From: Butyrivibrio sp. FCS014
GTDB lineage: Bacteria; Bacillota; Clostridia; Lachnospirales; Lachnospiraceae
Reading direction: 5' to 3'
NCBI RefSeq assembly: GCF_000526935.1
Contig: NZ_JAHA01000007.1
Coordinates: 372,001-436,000, forward strand
Length of the DNA: 64,000 nucleotides
A program made the translations under genes and the position numbers. Shown here one piece after another: positions 15,557 through 23,473 of this stretch (its first letter is position 1; each line of letters begins with the position of its first letter). The notes beneath the pieces are model-generated. The model made no database searches. It saw only the letters and a program-made list of their open reading frames with translations, and was not told the DNA's origin.

Positions 15557-16561
15557 ATGAAGAAGATGATGATCACAAGGAGCATGAATAATACCCGTTT
15601 TGCAAACAGGATATTTGCTCTCATACTGGCCGTTTGCCTGATGGCCTCCGGCTTTCTGTTTAGGAGCATCAGCAGCAGTGCCGGCAATACCGTAGGCGGT
15701 GATCTGCCCGAGATCCCTGAATATGCCGGAGAAGCCTCTGTGCAGCTCAATAAGAATGTTCCTGTTTTTTCCAAGGATGAGATTACAACAAAGTCCTTTG
15801 AAAGCTACGGAGAATTGGACAAGCTGGGAAGATGCACTCCTGCGCTTGCGTGCCTGGGCAAAGACCTTATGCCTACAGAGGAGCGCGGGGCAATCGGCGA
15901 TGTTCGCCCCACGGGCTGGAGACAGAAGAAGTATCCCGGAATTGTAGATTCAGATCCTCCGTATCTTTTCAACAGATGTCATATGATTGGATACCAGCTG
16001 GCCGGAGAAAATGCCAACGAGAAGAACCTGATCACAGGCACAAGATATATGAATGTTGAAGGCATGCTTCCCTATGAGAACGCAGTTGCCGAATATATCA
16101 CCGATAGCGGCAAGCATGTAATGTACAGGGTGACGCCTGTATTTGAAGGCAAGAACCTTCTTTGCAGCGGAATTCAGATTGAGGCCTACTCCGTTGAAGA
16201 TAAGGGCAAAGGAATCTCTTTTAACGTGTTCTGCTACAACGTGCAGCCCGGTATTGAGATAAATTATACCAACGGAAGCAGCAAGATTGCGCCTGAACCC
16301 ATAAAGACGGTTGATGCGAATTCTTTTATGATAACTGGCGGAGATTCCGGGAATGGATCAGTAAGATCTTCGACAGGTAATGAGGCATCCGATGTTCCCG
16401 CAGGAACCGCATACATCGCCAATAAGAATACTAAGAAGTTCCACTATCCAGGCTGCAGCAGCGTATCGGATATGAAGGAGAAGAATAAGTGGTACTTTGA
16501 AGGCAGCAGAGATGAGCTGATCGAGAAGGGGTACAAGCCCTGCAAGAGATGTAACCCCTAA
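15557..16561 (+). CDS. Secreted DNA/RNA non-specific endonuclease
   Basis: A 334-residue exported nuclease. A basic N terminus and hydrophobic helix (FALILAVCLMASGFLF) form a signal peptide or anchor. The nuclease core reads YLFNRCHMIGYQLAG...NLITGTRYMN, matching the EndA/NucA beta-beta-alpha family in which the catalytic His is in a DRGH-like motif, here NRCH. The last 50 residues (YIANKNTKKFHYPGCSSV...KPCKRCNP) are an Ada-like Cys/His metal-binding tail often joined to such nucleases. Relatives degrade extracellular DNA or help DNA uptake. GGAGGA lies 7 bases before the ATG at 15557. Confidence 0.87.
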   Translation: MKKMMITRSMNNTRFANRIFALILAVCLMASGFLFRSISSSAGNTVGGDLPEIPEYAGEASVQLNKNVPVFSKDEITTKSFESYGELDKLGRCTPALACLGKDLMPTEERGAIGDVRPTGWRQKKYPGIVDSDPPYLFNRCHMIGYQLAGENANEKNLITGTRYMNVEGMLPYENAVAEYITDSGKHVMYRVTPVFEGKNLLCSGIQIEAYSVEDKGKGISFNVFCYNVQPGIEINYTNGSSKIAPEPIKTVDANSFMITGGDSGNGSVRSSTGNEASDVPAGTAYIANKNTKKFHYPGCSSVSDMKEKNKWYFEGSRDELIEKGYKPCKRCNP

Positions 16562-16599
16562 AGCGGGCCACTTACGAGTGCAGCATTTCATGAGACCAT

Positions 16600-16642
16600 A
16601 GAGAAGCAGGTCGCCTCGCAGGTGACCACTTCTCTTTTCTTT
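16600..16642 (+). terminator. Intrinsic terminator after the nuclease gene
   Basis: AGAGAAG pairs with CTTCTCT and an inner GGTC with GACC, followed by TTTCTTTTTT. Confidence 0.85.
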
Positions 16643-16766
16643 TTTCCTATAATCATCTCATAACAAGAAAACAGGCAGGTTTCGGGTAAGCGACTTAAGC
16701 CCGGGGAGAGACACCGGAGAAAAGAAACAGCTCAGTCGGGACAGACAGCGCAGAACGGAGGTATTT

Positions 16767-17579
16767 ATGTACGGAGCAATTTTAGGAGATATGGTTGGAG
16801 CACCCTATGAGTTTGACAGGGGTGATAAGAGCAAGGAATTTGAAATGTGGAACAAGTGGGTTCAGTTCACTGATGACAGCGTTATGAGCATCGCGATTGC
16901 GGACGGAATCATGGAAGCCGGGAAGGATTCCGGTGAAGAACAGATAAAAGAGGCGCTGGTTAAAAAGATGCGCGCATGGGGAAATCGCTATCCCAACGCG
17001 GGCTATGGCGGAAGGTTCTTCCGCTGGCTTTTTGGCCCGGATCCCAAGCCCTACGGCAGTTACGGAAACGGCTCGGCCATGAGGGTCTCATCGGTTGGAT
17101 GGCTCTATGACAACCTGGACAGGACCAGGGAAGTTGCCCGCTGGACCGCAGAGGTGACTCACAATCACCCGGAGGGGATCAAAGGCGCAGAGGCAACGGC
17201 ATCCGTCATCTTTATGGCAAGGACAGGGGCTACTAAGGATGAGATAAAAGAATATGTGATAAAAGAGTTCGGTTATGACTTAAGCCGCACCTGTGATGAG
17301 ATAAGACCCGGGTATTTTCACAATGAATCCTGCCAGAAGACGGTGCCGGAGGCAATCACAGCCTTCCTTGAAGGAGAGAGCTTTGAGGATGTTATAAGGA
17401 CTGCGGTGTCACTTGGCGGTGACTGCGACACCCTGACCTGTATTGCGGGCGGCATGGCAGAGGCATTCTATGGCATCCCCGAGGATATGAAAGCCAATAC
17501 CTGTAAGAGGCTTGAGGATGACATGATCGAAGTTCTCAACAGGTTTGATAAGGTCAGGATTCCAAATCCAGCCTTATAA
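16767..17579 (+). CDS. ADP-ribosylglycohydrolase family protein
   Basis: A 270-residue all-helical ADP-ribosylglycohydrolase (DraG/ARH) family member. The di-metal site is formed by the first acidic cluster QFTDDSVMS and the late SLGGDCDTLTCIAGG motif, both intact, and GNGSAMRVSSVGW is the middle signature. The family removes ADP-ribose from proteins, nucleic acids or small molecules. A purine-rich site (GAACGGAGG) precedes the ATG. It stands alone between a terminator and the structured leader of the MATE gene. With the macro-HTH gene 7 kb upstream, it gives two ADP-ribose-acting genes in this region. Confidence 0.9.
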   Translation: MYGAILGDMVGAPYEFDRGDKSKEFEMWNKWVQFTDDSVMSIAIADGIMEAGKDSGEEQIKEALVKKMRAWGNRYPNAGYGGRFFRWLFGPDPKPYGSYGNGSAMRVSSVGWLYDNLDRTREVARWTAEVTHNHPEGIKGAEATASVIFMARTGATKDEIKEYVIKEFGYDLSRTCDEIRPGYFHNESCQKTVPEAITAFLEGESFEDVIRTAVSLGGDCDTLTCIAGGMAEAFYGIPEDMKANTCKRLEDDMIEVLNRFDKVRIPNPAL

Positions 17580-17709
17580 ATTGTGGTTCGGAAGCTGTCT
17601 CTTTTGCCTGAAGATTCACTGGTTGTGGATAATTGAAAGCGCCGGCGGCGAAAAATCCATTAATTTTGTGAAATTCGACTATTACGAAGAACTCTGAAAA
17701 TCATTAAAA

Positions 17710-17814
17710 TACAACCTGGAAATAAACGAAAACATAATATTGGCTGCCTGTATCGGGCGGCCGGGTTGTAACTGTACGCATGTGAAGTGAAGGCCTTTGC
17801 ATGCGTATTTTTTT
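17710..17814 (+). ncRNA. Candidate structured leader RNA with terminator ahead of MATE gene
   Basis: TACAACCTGG (17710-17719) pairs with CCGGGTTGTA (17761-17770) over up to 10 positions with one G-T pair. It encloses a 22-base A-rich strand and the hairpin GGCTGCC/GGCGGCC (17742-17762), whose base competes with the last two pairs of the outer stem. Five bases on, TACGCATG pairs with CATGCGTA (17775-17807) followed by seven T, a terminator 6 bases before the ribosome site GGAGGT. This is the layout of a transcription-attenuating riboswitch. I do not recognise the class, and it lacks the GCUACCG loop of guanidine-IV. Confidence 0.5.
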
Positions 17815-17831
17815 GTGCTTGGAGGTAAAAA

Positions 17832-19235
17832 ATGAATCAGAACGCAAACAAATATCTCGCAGAAGAAAAGATCGGAAAGCTTCTGCTTAAATTCTCGATA
17901 CCCTGCATCATGTCCCTTCTGGTGTCGGCACTTTACAATATTGTCGACCAGATCTTCATCGGCCGCGGAATCGGATATCTTGGGAACGGCGCAACAAACG
18001 TGGTTTTCCCCATAACAATAATCTCACTTGCCGTTGCTCTTATGATCGGCGACGGATGCGCAGCATTCCTCAGCCTGTGCCAGGGCAAAAAAGACTTAAA
18101 GAGCGCCAACAAAAGTGTGGGAAATGCAGTCACTTTGCTCGTTGGCATGGGCCTTTTGATGACAGTTCTTTTTGCTGTATTCAAGAGCCGGATTCTCTAC
18201 GTCTTTGGAGCCACAGAGAATAACTTTGCCTACGCAAGTGAATACTTCAATTTTATTATCATCGGAATTCCTTTCTTCGTGGTTGGAAACGGATTAAACT
18301 CCATCATCAGAGCCGATGGAAGCCCTAAGTTTGCCATGATCACTACACTTGTGGGCTGCATCATAAATGTGATCCTGGACCCGGTTGCCATTTTCGCTCT
18401 GGGCTTGGGAATGATGGGCGCTGCACTTGCCACAATCACAGGCCAGATTGTTACTGCTATCTGCGGGATCGCATATCTTACAAGAGCCAAGTCAGTCAGG
18501 CTCAGTAAAAAGAGCTTTCTCCCTGACCCTGAGATCATCGGAAAATTCCTGCCCCTTGGAATCAGCAGCTTCCTTACTCAGATCTCGATCGTTGTGATCA
18601 TGGGCGTTATGAACAATGTCCTTGTTGTCTACGGCGCCAGAAGCAAATACGGCGCAGACATTCCTCTTACAGTTGTGGGGATCGTCATGAAGGTATTCCA
18701 GATCGTTATCTCAGTATGCATCGGCATCGCAGCAGGATCTCAGCCGGTTATCGGCTACAACTACGGAGCAGGAGAGTACAGAAGGGTCAGACAGATCTTT
18801 ATGGCTATCGTTAAGGCTGAAACCGTAGTTGGCACCGTTGCTCTGATCCTCTTTGAGTTCTTCCCGCTGCAGATCACCTCAATATTTGGAAGCGAAGACG
18901 GCCTGTATAACGAATTTGCGGTATTGTCCTTCAGGCTCTTCCTTTCGATGATAGTCCTCACCTGTCTTCAGAAATCAATCAGCGTATTCCTGCAGGCGCT
19001 GGGTAAGCCTGTGATGTCCATGGGACTGTCTCTCCTCAGAGACTTTGTGCTGAGCGTTCCTTTTGCTATTGTGCTTCCCATGTTTTTGGGTGTGGAAGGC
19101 GCACTGTATTCTGCACCCATAGCGGATATCGGCTCCATCATTGCCGCTGCTATTATGTCCGCAGTTATGCTTAAGGAGCTGAAAGCCAAAGAAGATGGCG
19201 CAAAAGAGCTTGTTCCTGCTCGGGAGGTAGCATAA
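17832..19235 (+). CDS. MATE-family efflux transporter (MepA-like)
   Basis: A 467-residue protein with twelve hydrophobic segments. Typical of the MepA/DinF-like branch are LLKFSIPCIMSLLVSALYNIVDQIFIGRGIG at the N terminus and the matching second-half start FLPLGISSFLTQISIVVIM. AAGSQPVIGYNYGAGEYRRVRQ in the middle is the best conserved family block. MATE proteins expel cationic drugs or metabolites using a sodium or proton gradient. GGAGGT lies 6 bases before the ATG. Expression is probably set by the attenuator-like leader at 17710-17814, so the substrate may also be the RNA ligand. Confidence 0.92.
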   Translation: MNQNANKYLAEEKIGKLLLKFSIPCIMSLLVSALYNIVDQIFIGRGIGYLGNGATNVVFPITIISLAVALMIGDGCAAFLSLCQGKKDLKSANKSVGNAVTLLVGMGLLMTVLFAVFKSRILYVFGATENNFAYASEYFNFIIIGIPFFVVGNGLNSIIRADGSPKFAMITTLVGCIINVILDPVAIFALGLGMMGAALATITGQIVTAICGIAYLTRAKSVRLSKKSFLPDPEIIGKFLPLGISSFLTQISIVVIMGVMNNVLVVYGARSKYGADIPLTVVGIVMKVFQIVISVCIGIAAGSQPVIGYNYGAGEYRRVRQIFMAIVKAETVVGTVALILFEFFPLQITSIFGSEDGLYNEFAVLSFRLFLSMIVLTCLQKSISVFLQALGKPVMSMGLSLLRDFVLSVPFAIVLPMFLGVEGALYSAPIADIGSIIAAAIMSAVMLKELKAKEDGAKELVPAREVA

Positions 19236-19291
19236 CTTCCCAGGCTTCTTAGTAGACCGTAGCATAACATCCCTTTTCCGGTACTTTTCCG

Positions 19292-19300
19292 TGGTATAAT
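19292..19300 (+). promoter_or_regulatory. Extended -10 promoter (TGGTATAAT)
   Basis: A TGn-TATAAT element 77 bases upstream of the lipoprotein start; the -35 region is poor, as usual for extended -10 promoters. Confidence 0.5.
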
Positions 19301-19376
19301 TATAAGTAAGTCTATCCGGGTGCATAAGGAATGCGCATCCGACATAGAAGAGGGAAAAGAACTGAGGAGGAATATT

Positions 19377-20339
19377 GTGAAAAGAAAATTAGTTGCGGCA
19401 GCTCTGGCTGCCGTGTTTGTGCTGGGAGGATGCGGCAAAGGCTCCGAACCGGCGCAGGATTCCATGTTTGAGCAGGTAGGACAAAGCAGCGAAACAGGCA
19501 CAGAGACTGCAGATACCGCCGGGCAAAACGACGCAGGATCCGGCGAAGAAGGAGCAACAGGAAACGAAGTCACCACCGAGTCCTGCACTTCGGAAAATGC
19601 CGGGGATGACTACACAGAGCAGATCCGCAGCGAGATAGCCGATATCGTAGCTTCTTCGGAATCTCTTTCCGCCGAACTTGTAAGTGTTAACAAACTTTAC
19701 GACAAATATGACGAGCTTCGCATGAACGCTCCCGATCAGACCAGCATCAACCTTCTTTCCAAATGGGGTACGCAGGTCTGGAAGGAAGAAGTGGCTAGCC
19801 TCCTGAGCAGGATTCAGGAAAAAGACCCGGAGATCTACAGCGAGATTCAACCTGATTACGAGAAGTGGGAAAGGTACGTGCCTTCCATGGCGGAGAAGAT
19901 GAGCGAAACCTACAAGGAAGGCTCAATCTACGCCATGATCTATAATTACAATGAGGCAATGCGATACAAGCAGAAGGCATTCAGCCTTGCAAGTACCCTG
20001 GCGGACCTTAATGATGATGTGGCCTTTGAGCTTCCGGATTCCACACCCTGCGGCTACTACGGCGATTACGACGGGGACCATTACCTTATCATTACAGAGG
20101 GCATGGAGAACGGCTCCTATGATATTCTGATCCACATCGATGATTCAAAGGTAATCAAGGGATGGGCAACAACAGATGATTATCCCGGTGGAGTTCAGGT
20201 CCTTAGATTTAACAGCGATGACGGGAATGTGGCAGGAACCATAGATTTCTCCATCTTTGATTCCACATTTTATGTGGCAGAGACAGACGGCTCCATTGTA
20301 GGGCCTGAAGAGGCATACAGCTTCACATTTAAGTACTGA
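19377..20339 (+). CDS. Predicted lipoprotein of unknown function (320 residues)
   Basis: The GTG at 19377 follows GAGGAGG at a 6-base distance and opens a clear lipoprotein signal (KRKLVAAALAAVFVLGGC). A Ser/Glu/Thr-rich spacer of about 60 residues follows, then a helical region (about 75-210) rich in charged residues and Tyr/Trp (LYDKYDELR, YEKWERYVPSMAEKMSETYKEG). A beta-rich C-terminal domain contains YYGDYDGDHYLIITEG and ends EEAYSFTFKY. The helical part is vaguely like LprI/DUF1311 domains, which is only a suggestion. The protein is anchored outside the membrane. The MBL-fold gene starts 32 bases after the stop. Confidence 0.7.
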   Translation: MKRKLVAAALAAVFVLGGCGKGSEPAQDSMFEQVGQSSETGTETADTAGQNDAGSGEEGATGNEVTTESCTSENAGDDYTEQIRSEIADIVASSESLSAELVSVNKLYDKYDELRMNAPDQTSINLLSKWGTQVWKEEVASLLSRIQEKDPEIYSEIQPDYEKWERYVPSMAEKMSETYKEGSIYAMIYNYNEAMRYKQKAFSLASTLADLNDDVAFELPDSTPCGYYGDYDGDHYLIITEGMENGSYDILIHIDDSKVIKGWATTDDYPGGVQVLRFNSDDGNVAGTIDFSIFDSTFYVAETDGSIVGPEEAYSFTFKY

Positions 20340-20371
20340 TAACCGCAAGAAAGTGACAGAAGGGGGATTAT

Positions 20372-21016
20372 ATGCTAGACAGAATCGATGTATTTACCCA
20401 GAGCAGCATCAGGATCAGAAGCGACGTGGGCACAATTTATATTGATCCTTTCCACTTGAAGGAAGAGCCCCATGACGCAGACTTTGTACTCATCACACAT
20501 CAGCACTATGATCACTTTTCCGTGGAGGATATCCGCAAGGTCATCAAATCTTCCACAGTGCTTGTCTGCCCCGAGAGCATGATCGACGATGCCGGGGAAG
20601 TAGGACATGAGGTAAAAGAGCTGGTGGGGGTAAAGCCCGGGGTTTATCGCGAGATAAGCGGATTGGAGCTTGAGACAGTTCCCGCCTATAATACGTTAAA
20701 GCCCTTCCACCCCAAGAGAGCTGAATGGGTCGGATATATCCTGAGAGTTGACGGCAAACGCATATATATTGCCGGGGACACGGGACTTACATCGGAGGCA
20801 AAACAGGTTAAGTGCGAGATAGCTCTTTTGCCCATAGGTGGAACCTACACCATGGATGCCAAGAGAGCGGCGGAACTTGCCAATATAATAAGACCTGAGT
20901 ACGTCATCCCTACCCACTACGGAAGCATAGTGGGCAAGAAATCCGATGCACAGGTCTTTGCAGGGCTGGTAAAGAGCCCGATCAAGGTTGTCGAGAAAAT
21001 GCAATATTTTGAGTAA
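20372..21016 (+). CDS. MBL-fold metal-dependent hydrolase (UlaG/YtkL-like)
   Basis: A 214-residue metallo-beta-lactamase-fold protein. The zinc motif is THQHYDHFS (H-x-H-x-D-H), with further ligands in IAGDTGLT (Asp) and IPTHYGSIVG (His). The short length and ALLPIGGTYTMDAKRAAEL block match the UlaG-like branch (COG2220), which includes L-ascorbate-6-phosphate lactonase and general metal-dependent hydrolases. It is cytosolic. AGAAGGGGG precedes the ATG. It ends into a terminator shared with the convergent CPBP gene. Confidence 0.87.
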   Translation: MLDRIDVFTQSSIRIRSDVGTIYIDPFHLKEEPHDADFVLITHQHYDHFSVEDIRKVIKSSTVLVCPESMIDDAGEVGHEVKELVGVKPGVYREISGLELETVPAYNTLKPFHPKRAEWVGYILRVDGKRIYIAGDTGLTSEAKQVKCEIALLPIGGTYTMDAKRAAELANIIRPEYVIPTHYGSIVGKKSDAQVFAGLVKSPIKVVEKMQYFE

Positions 21017-21023
21017 TGATAAG

Positions 21024-21068
21024 TGGAACAGGTGAGGGTCAGACAGATCCCTCCTTGTTCCATTTTTT
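21024..21068. terminator. Bidirectional terminator between convergent genes
   Basis: TGGAACA pairs with TGTTCCA, with inner pairing of GGGTC and GATCC and of GGTGAGG-like arms, then TTTTTTG on the plus strand. It overlaps the end of the CPBP gene. Confidence 0.75.
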
Positions 21069-21890
21069 GTTCCAAAGTTCCATGATCGCCGGGCGGTTGT
21101 CTTTGCTTACAAGCCTTAAAGCCAGCACTGCAGCCACAATTGCAGCGGCCACGGTGATCCAGTCGCCTATTCCCATGCCTGTCATGATTCCGCCGGTGCT
21201 GCCAAGATCGCCGCGGCAGAACTCCAGGAAATCAAGGCTCATATGTGCGAGAATAACAGCCCAGGCGTTGGCGGTCCTAAGATACACGGCGCCCAGGATC
21301 ATTCCGATGCCTATGGCATAGACGGCCTGAATAAGAGCGGCAGCGATGTCTGCTCCGGATAAGATGTTTGTAAGGTGGAACAGACCGAAGAATACGGAGG
21401 AGAGCCAGAAAATGGTCATTATCTTTTTCTCGGACTTAGCTGTTCTCATGTAGTTGGAAACCCCGAGAATGCGGAACATGGCCTCTTCACCAAAGCCGGG
21501 TGCGGTGGCTTTCAGAAGTGCCAGAAATACGCTGCTTGTTCCTAAGGTTATCATACTGACAGCGCTGCCCACATAGTGGATAAGAAGTGCCGGAAGCATC
21601 ATCAAAAGAGCCTTAACAAAGCCCTTACCTGACAGGATGTCCTGAAAATCAGGCCTGAACCACAGCATGTAAATAAATATCGCTACAAGTGCGCCTATGG
21701 CTGCGCCAATTCCAATTGCAGTGGTTGTGGTTCCTGCCGGGGTTACGAGTTCAGTGCCGTACCCCGGAATAAACCGGGCGATCATAAGGTCTATCGTGGT
21801 GCCCAAATTCATAAATATCAATGCAAAAACAAATAGAATGAAGTATCCCAAAATGGGATGGTCGAGTATCTTGTGAGATCTGGTTTTCAT
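21039..21890 (-). CDS. CPBP-family intramembrane metalloprotease
   Basis: A 283-residue membrane protein with about eight hydrophobic segments. The CPBP/Rce1 motifs are present in order: GFGEEAMFRIL (the EE-x3-R glutamates), FFGLFHLTNIL (catalytic His) and VILAHMSLDFLEF (second His and Asp). Members cleave prenylated or peptide substrates inside the membrane and in Firmicutes often give bacteriocin self-immunity; no bacteriocin gene is seen next to it. GGAGGGAAG precedes the start at 21890, with a TATAAT-like element upstream. It diverges from the CcdA-TlpA gene. Confidence 0.87.
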   Translation of the reverse strand: MKTRSHKILDHPILGYFILFVFALIFMNLGTTIDLMIARFIPGYGTELVTPAGTTTTAIGIGAAIGALVAIFIYMLWFRPDFQDILSGKGFVKALLMMLPALLIHYVGSAVSMITLGTSSVFLALLKATAPGFGEEAMFRILGVSNYMRTAKSEKKIMTIFWLSSVFFGLFHLTNILSGADIAAALIQAVYAIGIGMILGAVYLRTANAWAVILAHMSLDFLEFCRGDLGSTGGIMTGMGIGDWITVAAAIVAAVLALRLVSKDNRPAIMELWNKKWNKEGSV

Positions 21891-21964
21891 TTCTTCCCTC
21901 CGAAAAGTATTTTCTTTGTAATATTATACAGGAAAATTGTACCGCTATAAAAAAGTTAATTTTA

Positions 21965-21973
21965 TGCTATAAT
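21965..21973 (+). promoter_or_regulatory. Extended -10 promoter of the CcdA-TlpA gene
   Basis: TGC-TATAAT lies 67 bases upstream of the ATG at 22041, in the divergent gap shared with the CPBP gene. Confidence 0.5.
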
Positions 21974-22040
21974 AGATTGCACAAAATGAATTAGTGCACT
22001 ATGAAACACAGTTAATGGCAATATAAGAAAGGTTTTTCAT

Positions 22041-23414
22041 ATGAACGTTACATTGTTTACCGTATTCCTGCAGGGACTGCTCAGCTTCTTTTCACCATGC
22101 GTACTGCCCCTGCTTCCTGTCTATATGGGATATCTTTCCGGCGGAACCCTTAAGGAGGACGAAGAGGGGAAAAGACATTACGACAGAGCCAAAGTCATGA
22201 TAAATACAGTATTCTTCGTAATCGGCGTAAGCTTTGCCTTTTTCCTTCTGGGAATGGGACTTAGCGTGCTGGGCAGGTTCTTTAGCGGCAACCAGATCCT
22301 GTTTGTGAGGATCGGCGGAATAATTGTCATCATGTTCGGCTTGTATCAGCTAGGCGTGTTCGGCGACAGCCGCCTCCTTGGCAGCGAGAGAAGGCTTCCC
22401 ATCGATCTTGGCAAGCTCTCAATGTCGCCCCTGACAGCGCTTCTTATGGGCTTTGTTATCAGCTTCGCCTGGAGCCCCTGCATCGGACCGGTGCTGTCCT
22501 CGGTGCTCATCATGGCGGCTTCAGCAAGCTCGGCTTCTGTGGGATTTCTTTTGATCGGGGTATACACCCTGGGCTACATCATCCCCTTCCTTCTGGTGGG
22601 ACTGTTCACCACCTCACTTCTTGAATTCTTCGGAAAGCACAGGGGAGTTGTCAGGTACACAGTCAAAATCGGCGCCGTTCTCATGATCCTCATGGGAATA
22701 CTGATGTTTACAGGGCGTCTCAACAGCATATCCGGGTATCTTTCAAAGTTCTCCGGCGCGCAGCTGGAGGTTGCGGGAGCGCAGACGGCAGGCGAGGATA
22801 CAGCAGAATCAGCGGACGCTGAGAATGCCAACGCGAATGATGCTCAGGGAAAAGAAACAGCTCAGTCAGCGGAAGATACCGGCGAAACTCAGGACCAGAC
22901 TGCCTCGGAATCCGAAAACACTGAAACAGCCGCAGACTCCGGGAATACTGCAGCGCAGGATGACACCGACCTTATCCCTGCACCGGATTTTACTCTGACA
23001 GACCAGTATGGCAACACCCACAGCCTTGCTGACTACAGGGGCAAGGTGATATTCCTTAATTTCTGGGCAACCTGGTGCCCGCCCTGCAGAGCGGAGATGC
23101 CTGCAATCCAGGAACTGTACGAGAAGTATTCACAGCAGGAAGATTCTGAGGTTGTGATCCTGGGAGTTGCTTTCCCCGGCATGGGAGAGGAGAAAGATGC
23201 TGAGGGAATCGCTGCTTTCATGGAGGAGAACGGCTACACCTATCCCGTTCTTATGGATGAAGGCGCAACGCTGCAGCTTCCCTACTACATAACGGCCTTC
23301 CCCACCACGTTCCTGATAAATCCCGACGGAAATGTTCTTGGCTATATACCGGGTGCCATGACTAAAGATATAATGGAAGATGTAATTGCACAGGCACTTG
23401 CGGAATCAAACTAA
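22041..23414 (+). CDS. CcdA-like membrane domain fused to TlpA/ResA thioredoxin
   Basis: A 457-residue fusion. Residues 1-235 are a six-helix CcdA/DsbD-type electron carrier: LLSFFSPCVLPLLPVY holds the first transmembrane Cys, and FAWSPCIGPVLSS the second. An acidic Gln/Ala/Glu-rich linker (about 245-310) leads to an extracytoplasmic TlpA/ResA domain with FWATWCPPCRAEMPAIQELY as the redox CxxC and the cis-Pro region TAFPTTFLIN. It should move electrons from cytosolic thioredoxin through the membrane to its own outer thioredoxin, which reduces extracellular thiols. AGAAAGG precedes the ATG. No haem-maturation genes are adjacent. Confidence 0.92.
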   Translation: MNVTLFTVFLQGLLSFFSPCVLPLLPVYMGYLSGGTLKEDEEGKRHYDRAKVMINTVFFVIGVSFAFFLLGMGLSVLGRFFSGNQILFVRIGGIIVIMFGLYQLGVFGDSRLLGSERRLPIDLGKLSMSPLTALLMGFVISFAWSPCIGPVLSSVLIMAASASSASVGFLLIGVYTLGYIIPFLLVGLFTTSLLEFFGKHRGVVRYTVKIGAVLMILMGILMFTGRLNSISGYLSKFSGAQLEVAGAQTAGEDTAESADAENANANDAQGKETAQSAEDTGETQDQTASESENTETAADSGNTAAQDDTDLIPAPDFTLTDQYGNTHSLADYRGKVIFLNFWATWCPPCRAEMPAIQELYEKYSQQEDSEVVILGVAFPGMGEEKDAEGIAAFMEENGYTYPVLMDEGATLQLPYYITAFPTTFLINPDGNVLGYIPGAMTKDIMEDVIAQALAESN

Positions 23415-23473
23415 GTAACAGCAAACGGAAATATGTACGAGCAGGCTTAATCAGTTAGCCAAGAGGAAATAAT

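Noticed and set aside
17710..17814. Second guanidine-IV riboswitch before the MATE gene
   Set aside because: The mepA motif is known before MATE genes, but there is no GCUACCG loop and no loop-loop complementarity, so I kept it only as an unassigned leader.
21039..21890. Bacteriocin immunity role of the CPBP protein
   Set aside because: No small leader-peptide gene or bacteriocin transporter is adjacent.
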